From contig CANCOG010000075.1 in the NCBI GenBank assembly GCA_947379685.1, forward strand, positions 1 to 13,108: a stretch of DNA of 13,108 bases, given 5' to 3'. Positions 1-8,200 of this stretch are shown piece by piece. Position 1 is the stretch's first letter. Each line of letters starts with the position of its first letter. Source of the stretch: Flavipsychrobacter stenotrophus (GTDB lineage: Bacteria > Bacteroidota > Bacteroidia > Chitinophagales > Chitinophagaceae). The translations under genes and the position numbers were made by a program. The notes beneath the pieces are model-generated. The model was given only the letters and a program-made list of their open reading frames with translations. It had not been told where the DNA came from and ran no database searches.

Positions 1-3000
1 ATACAAATATTGGAGAAGTGCCAGGGTAAGTAGTTGAAGAGGTAAAGGTAACTGACGTACCAGAGCAAACAGTATAACCCGGAGTAGCAGAAACACTAAG
101 TGTTGGCGTTACAATTGGAATAATAGAAACTGTCGCAGACGTAAAGCAACCTGAAGATGGTGACGTATAAGTAATATCTGCTGAGCCAACTGCCAAACCT
201 GCCGTTACATCAGTTGTATTAACTGAAGCTATTGAAGAAGCGCTCGTTGTCCATACACCACCAGTTGTAGCAGATGTCAACGCAGAAGTCGAACCTAAAC
301 AGATAGAATATGATCCAAGGATCGCACTTGGATTTGCGTTAACAGTAACTGTCCTTGTAGCAGAAGATGCTGTACTAGCGCAGCCTGTCGACAATGTATA
401 AGAAATAGTCACCGTTCCTGCAGTGATACCTGTAACAACACCTGAAGTACTAACAGTAGCTATTGATGGATTTGAACTGCTCCAACTACCGCCGGTAGAT
501 GCGTCAGCAAGAGTAGTAGAAGCACCAGCACACATTGATGGATAGCCAGTAATTGCAAAAGGCGAAGGATTCACATATATCGTAGATATTGAGTAGCAAC
601 CAGAAGCCAGTGTATAAGTAATATTTGCAACGCCAGTAGCAACCCCGGTAACAACACCAGAAGTAGTATTAGCTGTAGCAATTGAAGGGCTGCCAGAAGA
701 CCAAGTTCCACCCGACGGCGATGATGTAAACGCGCTGGTTGTTGCGCCTGAGCATACATAAGATGGACCAGATGGAGTTGATGGCGCAGGGCTTATTGTA
801 AGATAAACCTGCGTAGCTGTTGCGCTAGTACCAGTGAAAGAACAGGTCAAAACACAATGATAATATGAATTGCTGGTCACAGTTGGTGTATAGTGATCAA
901 GTGTGGCACCAGAAATCGGTGTCCATGTAGAACCCGTAGCGGAAACTTCCCACTGATACAAAACACCAGAACCAGTTGAAGAGCCAGACAAAGTAAGAGC
1001 TGGAGTAAATGACGTACAACCATAGGTAGCTGAAGTTGCAACTGCACCACCTGTTGGAGTAGATGTACATCCTGGCAGCACTATATTCACTGTGTAGTCC
1101 CTTGCATCCCCTAAAGAGTAGCCTGACGTGCAAGGATCTAATGTAGGATAAGAGTAACCAGACCCGTCATAGGTAGTTACTGTCCTCATACGGTGCGAAC
1201 CAACTGCCGCAGTTGAAGGAATAGTGAGGGTGTATGTAAGCGAGTCATGGTAAGAATTACCACCGCCAATACTTTCACCAGACGTAAAGTTTCCATCATT
1301 ATTATAATCTATCCACGACTGAACAGACATGTTAACGCCAGATGCAGCATGGTTGTAAATACGCGCTGTATCAGTTGACCCCTGTAACAATGAAACAGAC
1401 ATTGCTGTCAGGTTTTCATAGTTAGTAGTACCGTTACATGTTGTATTGTCATTGATCATCGTTCCGGCAACACCTACGATCCTGAATTTAGAAGTACCCA
1501 TGTTATATGTACCGCAGGCCGATGCAGCCGCAGCATATGATGGAGAGCAATAGCAATAACTGATGTAAGCAACCAATACCGGAGTAGAAGTATCAACACC
1601 ACTGCTGGACGTACAAACGATCCTTCTGCAGAAGTAGGTTGGGCCGGTTTCTGTAGTCGAACATGAACTGCCGGTAGCGCCTGAAATTGCGGACCATGAC
1701 CCCGATGCTCCTGTTGTTGAACGGTACCACTGGTAAGTCAAACCTGAAGCAAGCGTGCTGCCAACGGTTGACAAAGTAAACGCAACTGAAGGACATGCTG
1801 TACCAACACTGGCAACTGTTGTGCCACCAGTAGGTGAACCTGTACAAGGAGGTAACGGTACAATATTTACAGTATAGTCCCTGGCCTCTCCATAAGAAGT
1901 CGCGCCACATGGATTAATAGAAGGATATGAACTACCGGTAGGCTGGTAAACGTGACAAACCCTCATTCTGTGTGAACCTAATGTTGAAGTCGCAGCCGAA
2001 AGAGTAAAGGTATCATAAGCTGTAGCCGTCATAGCTGCATAACCCGACATACCAGTAATTGTTTCACTAGACTCAAAAATTCCATTATCGCTAAAGTCGA
2101 TCCAAACCTGATTCGAAAGTGTGTATGCATAAGTACCAACTGACGACACGATTGTATCAGTATAGAACCTTGTTTGCATATACGTCGTTGACATATAGGT
2201 GTGATTTTGGTATCCTGAACCATCACAAGGCACATCATCCATAATGTAAGTACCAAACTCCCCTCCAGTATGGAAAGATGACATTGCGAAATTATAATTG
2301 GTGCAGGAAAGTGTAGCGTTCGTATAGTAAGGAGTGCAATAACAATAAGGTACATAAGGAATAAGCAACCCTGCTGATGTATCTGAACCACCACTAACTG
2401 TGCAGGTTACATATAAACGATAATAGGTCGTAGCTGATTCTGTCAATGTATAGGTAGTATTCGTTGCTCCCGTAATATTAACCCAGGTAACACTGTCACT
2501 TGATTTCTGCCACTGGAAGTTCAGACTGCCTGCAACAGTATAACCTGTGCTTGAAAGTGTAAATGAATAAGAAGGGCAAGCTGTTGCTGAACTTGAACTA
2601 ACAACACCTGCATATGGTGTACCGGAACAAGGTGGCAGCGCAACTATGTTAACCGTATAATCCCTCACCTCTCCATAATAGTATACCGAAGAGTTAGGGC
2701 AGGGATCAATGCCTGGCGCCGAGGTACCAGGGCAGCAGCCTTGGTAAATAACCACGACGCGCATTCTGTGGTTTCCGAGGGATGCAGTCAAAGGCATTGT
2801 AAGCGAATAAGCACCTGAAGTGACCCAGTTATTCTTATAACCTACGCTTTCTGAGGTTTCGAATGTACCATTGTTATTAAAATCGATCCAGGTCTGTACA
2901 TTTTTAGAATATGCCGACGAAGTACTCGTTTCATAAACTGTCGCCACATAGGAGACACTTTGCATGAACGAAACATTCATCGTTGTATGATCTTCATAAC

Positions 3001-4741
3001 CGGTACCATCACAAGCTACGTTGTCATTAATATTTGTTCCAGATTCCCCGTACACTGTAAATTGGCCAATCGACATACCATAGCTGGAGCACGATAAACC
3101 GGCGTTTGAGAACGATGGTACACAATAGCAATAAGGCAGGTAATTAACCCGGAGACCAGCGGTACTATCGTGGCCACCACTTGATGTACAGGTAATTTTG
3201 CACTTATAGAACATTGTATCGGTTTCGGTAAGGGTGTATGTATAATTAGTTGCACCCGTAATTGGTGTCCATGATGTGCTATCAGGTGAAGAATACCATT
3301 GGAAAGCCAACGAGCCTGCTACAGAAAAGCCAGTATCGGTAATAGTAAACGGTGTGGAAGGACAAGCAAGGCTAGTTGAAGAAATTGCATTACCTGGTGT
3401 TGGCGTACCCGTACAAGGTGGCAATGCCATGATTGTTACTGAATAGTCCCGTACTTCACCATAATAATAGGAAGATGGACAAGGATCCAGCCCAGGGTAA
3501 TAAGGAACTCCCGACATATAATAAGTAACCTCAACCCGCATGCGGTGAGTACCAACGGCAGCCGTAATTGGAACAGAAAGATTATAAGCACCTGCACCCG
3601 AAAAGCTATTTTTACCACCTACTGATTCCGTCGTCTCGAACGTTCCATTATTATTAAAGTCTATCCATGTTTCTGAGATCATTGAATATGAACCAACTGT
3701 AACAGTTGCGACATAGGTTATACTCTGCATTAACTGGCAGGAAAGCGAACTCTGGTCCAGATAACCAGACCCATCGCAAGTTGCAACGTCATGTATTGAA
3801 GTGCTTGCATAGCCATTAACCTTAAAATCCGTAATATCCATATAATAGGTTGTGCAGGCCGCGCTCGCTGAAATATATGATGGTGTGCAATAGCAAGCAC
3901 TAATATAGTCTACAAAAACATAACTCGAAGTTGATGTGCCGCCGCTGGCTGTGCATGTCACTGTACACTGGTAATAAAATGCAGAAGTTTCAGTGGTAGT
4001 ATAGGTTGGTGTAGTTGCACCAGTAATTAAAGAATATGACCCACCACTGGTTGCACATTTATACCACTGAAAAGTCATACCCGCTGACGCGGTCATGCCG
4101 GAAAGGCTCAACGTAAATGAATAAGAAGGGCAGGCAAGACTCACCGAAGACACAGCAGTTCCCGCCGTTGGGGCACCTGAACACGGAGGCAAAGGCACTA
4201 TTCTAACACGATAATCCCTGGCCTCTCCATAATTATAACCAGATGCACAAGGATCCATTGAAGGATAGGCACCAGAATATGCATCTGAAGTAACCAACCT
4301 CATACGGTGGTAACCTACTGCTGCTGCATAAGGGATATTGATAGAAAAAGTAGTAGATGAACTATAACCGTTCAAGCCACCAACTCTCTCACTGGTCTCC
4401 CAGGTACTATTGTTGTTAAAGTCTATCCACACCTGACAATTCATTGACGGATATGACGAATAACTGGAAACACTAGCTGTGTAAGTACCATTTTGTTGGT
4501 AAACTGCTGAATCTCCAGCAGTTGAATAAAAATTCTGATACCCCGTTCCTGTACAAGTTGCATAATCCGCAATTGCTGCAGAAGTATAGCTTGTGGTTGT
4601 AAAACTGCCAATCCCATAACCATAATAGGAACAGCCGTAACCGGCAGATGTGTACCCCGGTGTGCACTGGCTAAAGGCCACGTGGGGTGCTATTATCACC
4701 GACAGGATTGACAATAGGATAAGTAAAGCTGACTTTTTCAT
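1..4741 (-). CDS. Giant T9SS-family surface protein with five GEVED/Ig-like units (gene 1, 3' end missing)
   Basis: The open frame runs from an ATG at 4739-4741 off the left edge (1580 complete codons, no stop). Residues 1-25 are a Sec signal peptide: MKK, a hydrophobic core, then a likely signal peptidase I site after AFS or AFSQ. Five GEVED/Ig units follow at about residues 26-282, 283-537, 538-799, 800-1062 and 1063-1319. Each contains a WIDFNNNG-like loop, an HRMRV motif, a DPC, GE(A/V)RDY-type motif, then a PPC-started Ig-like domain with FQW or YQW. Three Big_2-like domains lie at about 1320-1542, and an Ig/PKD-like domain is cut at 1580. The frame stays in register with gene 2 apart from one added unit, so the full protein is probably about 2000 residues and should end in a T9SS sorting domain that is not visible here. 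The start is set by the signal peptide and by its alignment with gene 2. A role in adhesion or the extracellular matrix is inferred; no enzyme motif is visible. Confidence 0.93.
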   Translation of the reverse strand, partial: MKKSALLILLSILSVIIAPHVAFSQCTPGYTSAGYGCSYYGYGIGSFTTTSYTSAAIADYATCTGTGYQNFYSTAGDSAVYQQNGTYTASVSSYSSYPSMNCQVWIDFNNNSTWETSERVGGLNGYSSSTTFSINIPYAAAVGYHRMRLVTSDAYSGAYPSMDPCASGYNYGEARDYRVRIVPLPPCSGAPTAGTAVSSVSLACPSYSFTLSLSGMTASAGMTFQWYKCATSGGSYSLITGATTPTYTTTETSAFYYQCTVTCTASGGTSTSSYVFVDYISACYCTPSYISASAACTTYYMDITDFKVNGYASTSIHDVATCDGSGYLDQSSLSCQLMQSITYVATVTVGSYSMISETWIDFNNNGTFETTESVGGKNSFSGAGAYNLSVPITAAVGTHRMRVEVTYYMSGVPYYPGLDPCPSSYYYGEVRDYSVTIMALPPCTGTPTPGNAISSTSLACPSTPFTITDTGFSVAGSLAFQWYSSPDSTSWTPITGATNYTYTLTETDTMFYKCKITCTSSGGHDSTAGLRVNYLPYCYCVPSFSNAGLSCSSYGMSIGQFTVYGESGTNINDNVACDGTGYEDHTTMNVSFMQSVSYVATVYETSTSSAYSKNVQTWIDFNNNGTFETSESVGYKNNWVTSGAYSLTMPLTASLGNHRMRVVVIYQGCCPGTSAPGIDPCPNSSVYYYGEVRDYTVNIVALPPCSGTPYAGVVSSSSATACPSYSFTLSSTGYTVAGSLNFQWQKSSDSVTWVNITGATNTTYTLTESATTYYRLYVTCTVSGGSDTSAGLLIPYVPYCYCTPYYTNATLSCTNYNFAMSSFHTGGEFGTYIMDDVPCDGSGYQNHTYMSTTYMQTRFYTDTIVSSVGTYAYTLSNQVWIDFSDNGIFESSETITGMSGYAAMTATAYDTFTLSAATSTLGSHRMRVCHVYQPTGSSYPSINPCGATSYGEARDYTVNIVPLPPCTGSPTGGTTVASVGTACPSVAFTLSTVGSTLASGLTYQWYRSTTGASGSWSAISGATGSSCSTTETGPTYFCRRIVCTSSSGVDTSTPVLVAYISYCYCSPSYAAAASACGTYNMGTSKFRIVGVAGTMINDNTTCNGTTNYENLTAMSVSLLQGSTDTARIYNHAASGVNMSVQSWIDYNNDGNFTSGESIGGGNSYHDSLTYTLTIPSTAAVGSHRMRTVTTYDGSGYSYPTLDPCTSGYSLGDARDYTVNIVLPGCTSTPTGGAVATSATYGCTSFTPALTLSGSSTGSGVLYQWEVSATGSTWTPISGATLDHYTPTVTSNSYYHCVLTCSFTGTSATATQVYLTISPAPSTPSGPSYVCSGATTSAFTSSPSGGTWSSGSPSIATANTTSGVVTGVATGVANITYTLASGCYSISTIYVNPSPFAITGYPSMCAGASTTLADASTGGSWSSSNPSIATVSTSGVVTGITAGTVTISYTLSTGCASTASSATRTVTVNANPSAILGSYSICLGSTSALTSATTGGVWTTSASSIASVNTTDVTAGLAVGSADITYTSPSSGCFTSATVSIIPIVTPTLSVSATPGYTVCSGTSVTFTSSTTYPGTSPIFV
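785..4666 (-). repeat. Array of five GEVED/Ig-like coding units in gene 1
   Basis: Unit limits, using the first cysteine of the CYC motif as the joint, are 3896-4666, 3131-3895, 2345-3130, 1556-2344 and 785-1555. The repeats are diverged at protein level (shared motifs only), so this is an old array of domains rather than a recent tandem DNA repeat. Units 1, 2, 4 and 5 correspond one-to-one with units 1-4 of gene 2; unit 3 has no counterpart there. Confidence 0.88.
2345..3130 (-). repeat. Extra GEVED/Ig unit (unit 3) found only in gene 1
   Basis: This 262-codon unit lies between the units that match gene 2 units 2 and 3. Its Ig half resembles unit 2 most (VAGSL-x-FQW and ITGATN-x-TYTLTE in both), and its GEVED half shares TWIDFNNNGTFET with unit 2 of gene 1. 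This suggests either duplication of unit 2 in gene 1 or loss from gene 2. Its cysteine pattern differs from all other units: a leucine (residue 776) replaces the usual YxC cysteine, and a CC pair (residues 669-670) is added. Confidence 0.8.
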
Positions 4742-4759
4742 AATACGTCTGATTTGTGC

Positions 4760-4788
4760 TAAAATTGGTTTGCTTTCAGGATAGAATT
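4760..4788 (-). promoter_or_regulatory. Conserved 29-nt leader element of gene 1
   Basis: This stretch lies in the presumed 5' untranslated leader, ending 18 nt before the ATG. It matches the equivalent stretch of gene 2 at 28 of 29 positions and at an identical distance from the start, although the bases between it and the ATG differ widely. The minus-strand core reads TATCCTGAAA then CAAACCAATTTTA. It could be a translation or RNA-level control site, or a remnant of duplication. There is no clear Shine-Dalgarno sequence. Confidence 0.45.
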
Positions 4789-4807
4789 AGGGTAAAATTA
4801 AGTTTTG

Positions 4808-4838
4808 GCTATAAATTTAATTAATATTCTTTGACTAA
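4808..4838 (-). promoter_or_regulatory. Putative Bacteroidota-type promoter of gene 1
   Basis: On the minus strand, TTAGTC (complement of 4833-4838) is followed after 19 bp by TATAGC (complement of 4808-4813), inside a longer block shared with gene 2. The spacing fits the -33/-7 arrangement known for Bacteroidota, but the boxes do not match the TTTG and TAnnTTTG consensus exactly. A start of transcription near 4801 would give a leader of about 60 nt. The block sits at exactly the same distance from the ATG as in gene 2. Confidence 0.5.
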
Positions 4839-5154
4839 CAACCAGTTTTGCATAATTTTTAGAGAAAAGCTCCCAAAAATTCACAAATATTAACTGTTGA
4901 TTAAAATAGATCGGCATTTTATTTCGAAAAAAAATCGGGGAAACGCAATTCAACATTTCCATTTACAATAAACATAAATATTTGCAAATCAGGTACTTTT
5001 AGCTAAGCCAGTATCTGAATTAACGTCTTCACTATTTAAGATGCATTGACATATATTGAGGGAGTTCATTTTCTGATTAAGGTCAATGTTGAAACTAAAG
5101 CTGCAAAAATCAACATTTCACATCCAAGTCAAATTCAATTCAAAACAACTTAAA

Positions 5155-5192
5155 CAGAGCGCCCGTTTCAAGTGAATGAAACGGGCGCTCTG
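5155..5192 (-). terminator. Intrinsic terminator of gene 2
   Basis: A perfect 16-bp GC-rich inverted repeat (5155-5170 with 5177-5192) has a 6-nt loop and begins 23 nt after the TAG stop in the direction of transcription. The minus strand continues TTTAAGTTGTTTT, a moderate U-rich tail. It would separate gene 2 transcription from gene 1. Confidence 0.85.
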
Positions 5193-5215
5193 CTATCAAA
5201 GAAAATTGGATTCGA

Positions 5216-8200
5216 CTATTGCTCAATAACAAAATGGAATACCTTACTTACATGGTCAGATTTAACACTGAGCATATACATTCCATTTGCAATCGAACCG
5301 TTTAAAAGAATTGACTCATTCAATTGACCTGCTCTCGCCGTTGCCTTGTTACTGTAAACGACCTGACCAAGCATATCAGTGATCTCCATATTCACTAATT
5401 CATCGGAAGAAATGCCCAATGCCCCCTTAATAGTAAACGCACCATGATTCGGATTAGGAGAAACTGTAACATCACTTATCACTGGGTTTACTTCATTAAC
5501 ACCAACATTTGTTCCGACGGTAATGTTTATACAGTTGAACGTAGTGGAGCCGCTGCAAGGGTCATTGTTGGTAACAATACAACAGATAACATCACCATCA
5601 TACAACACATTCGTGCTAAATGTCGAATTGGTAGCACCGGTAATGCTAGCTCCGTTTCTTGTCCATTGGTATGTAGGGTATGTACCACCACCGCTGGTAA
5701 TTGTGCTTGTGAAAGTTGCAAATGAACCCGGAAGTACAATATAACCTGGCGAAACGCTTACGGTACCAATTGGAGTAACATTCGCTTCTACGGTCATGAG
5801 CATAGAGTTATTGGCAGTTGCAGTTGTGATGCAAGGGAAATTACTTGTCATCATTACGCTAACGTTGTCGCCATTTACCGGGCTATAGGAATATGTGGAA
5901 AGGCTAGAGCCAACCAAACTGCTGTTAACATGCCACACATAAACAGGTGCAGTTCCACCAGCCGAAGGAGTTGCAGTGTAGGTCACTGTACTGCCGTCAC
6001 AAACTATCGGTCCAAGGCTGGATACTAATCCAACAGCTGGGGTTGCGATTGCGAATACGGTAAGTGTCTTGGTAGTTGAACCGGAATCAGCAAGACGACA
6101 GATATCATTACTGTACAGACGACAAGTAATTACGTCTCCGTTTGCTGGAGTATAGCTGTAAGAACCAGCTGTCGAACCAGCAGTTGAACCATTAACCCAC
6201 CAATGATAAACAGGGGCTGTGCCTCCTCCAACCGGAGTAGCTGTAATGGTAGCAGTAGAACCAAGACAAATAGTATCGCCAACACCCGTAGAAATGGAAA
6301 CGGACGGAGCGAGTGACGGGTGAACCGTCATGCTAACCGAAGCACGCATTGTATCCGGAGTAGCACAACCTGTGCTGCTCTGGAACCAGCAACTGATAAG
6401 GTCGCCATTGGCAGGAGCATATGTGTAAGTAGGAGCACCACCAACAATTGTACCGTTCACGCTCCAAACAAAAACTGGTGAAGTACCAGGGTAGGTAGTC
6501 GAAGATGTAAAGGTTACTGAAGTACCTGAACAAACTGTATAACCAGGGGCAGCCGAAACACTGAGCGTTGGCGTTACAATTGGAATTACAGAAACTGTTG
6601 CGGAGGTATTGCAACCGGTAGATGGTGAAGTATAAGTGATATCAGCTGTGCCAATAGACAAACCTGAAGTAACACCCGATGTATTAACAGAAGCTACCGA
6701 TGAAGCGCTTGTTGTCCAAACACCACCCGAAGTAGCAGAAGTCAATGCTGTAGTCGAACCTAAACAGATAGAATATGAACCGAGAATTGCACTTGGGTTT
6801 GGATTTACGGTAACCGTTCTGGTAGCAGAAGATGCAGTACTGCTACAACCGGTTGACAAGGTATAAGAGATAGTAACAGTTCCTGCAGTAAGACCGGTAA
6901 CAACACCAGAAGCACTAACAGTTGCAATAGAAGGATTTGAGCTACCCCATGTACCGCCAGCAGATGCATCAGCAAGTGTGGTAGTACCACCTGCGCACAT
7001 TGCCGGATATCCCGTTATAGCAAAAGGTGAAGGATTAACATAAATGGTAGCAATTGAATAGCAACCTGAAGCCAAAGTATATGTAATATTTGCAACACCA
7101 GTAGCAACACCGGTAACAACCCCGGTTGCAGCATCGATAGTAGCTATCGCTGAACTACCTGATGTCCAGCTACCACCTGACGGCGATGATGTAAATGCAC
7201 TGGTAGATGCACCGGAGCAAACATAGGATGGACCGGATGGTGTTGTTGGTGCAGGACTAATTGTAAGATAAACCGGAGTTGCGGTTCCACTGGTACTAGT
7301 GTAAGAACAGGTTAATATGCAACGATAGTAAATATTGCTTGTAACTGTAGGCGTATAGTGATCGAGAGTGGCACCTGCAACAGCAGTCCATGTAGAACCG
7401 GTAGAGGAAACTTCCCATTGATATAAAATACCAGAACCAGTTGAAGCACCTGACAAGGTAAGAGATGGTGTAAAGGACGTGCAACCATAGGTTGCAGAGG
7501 TAGCAACTGAGCCTCCGCTTGGAGTTGAAGTACATCCTGGTAACACGATATTCACCATGTAATCTCTGGCATCACCGAGTGAATACCCTGAAGTACATGG
7601 ATCCAAAGTCGGGTAATAATAACCTGAACCATCATACGTAGTTACAGTCCTCATACGATGTGCACCAATTGCAGCAGTTGAAGGAATTACCAAACTATAG
7701 GTGAGTGAGTCGTGATAAGAATTACCCCCACCAACACTTTCACCAGACGTGAAGTTTCCGTCGTTGTTATAATCGATCCATGTTTGAACGGACATGTTAA
7801 CACCTGAAGCAGCATGGTTGTAAATACGCGCAGTATCGGTTGAACCCTGTAATAATGATACTGACATCGATGTCAGGTTTTCGTAGTTCGTAGTTCCGTT
7901 GCAGGAAGTATTGTCATTGATCATTGTTCCGGCAACACCAACAATGGTGTACTTAGATGTACCCATGTTATATGTCCCGCACGCCAATGCTGCTGCAGCA
8001 TAAGACGGAGAGCAATAGCAATAGCTGATATAAGCTACAAAAACAGGAGTTGAAGTATCTACCCCACTGCTGGATGTACACACGATTCTTCTGCAAAAGT
8101 AAGTGCCTCCTGTTTCAGTAGTTGAACACGAAGCCCCTGTGGCTCCTGAAATTGCCGACCAAGTGCCAGTTGTTCCAGAAGTTGAACGATACCATTGGTA

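Larger units (their letters stand above)
4742..5215. other. Intergenic region between genes 2 and 1
   Basis: This is 474 bp of AT-rich DNA. From the gene 1 side it holds the leader element and promoter block (to about 4842); from the gene 2 side it holds the terminator (5155-5192). The roughly 310 bp between them has no open frame of note, no strong hairpin and no visible similarity to the other intergenic region. Confidence 0.8.

Noticed and set aside
2029..2394. Out-of-frame minus-strand frames inside gene 1 (for example 121 codons here)
   Set aside because: They overlap the long coding frame with its clear domains and show no protein-like features. They are frame shadows of low-complexity Ser/Thr/Gly-rich coding DNA.
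785..4666. Regularly spaced similar segments suggesting a CRISPR or satellite array
   Set aside because: The periodicity is about 760-790 bp, fully in frame, and explained by protein domains. There are no short identical repeats with unique spacers.
4664..4672. Possible lipoprotein signal at the SQC after the signal peptide of genes 1 and 2
   Set aside because: The residue before the cysteine is glutamine, which does not fit a lipobox. Signal peptidase I cleavage and T9SS export fit better.
6636..6866. Plus-strand frame of 76 codons, with a similar one at 12565-12795
   Set aside because: The two resemble each other only because they lie antisense to homologous parts of genes 2 and 3. They have no independent start signal or domain.
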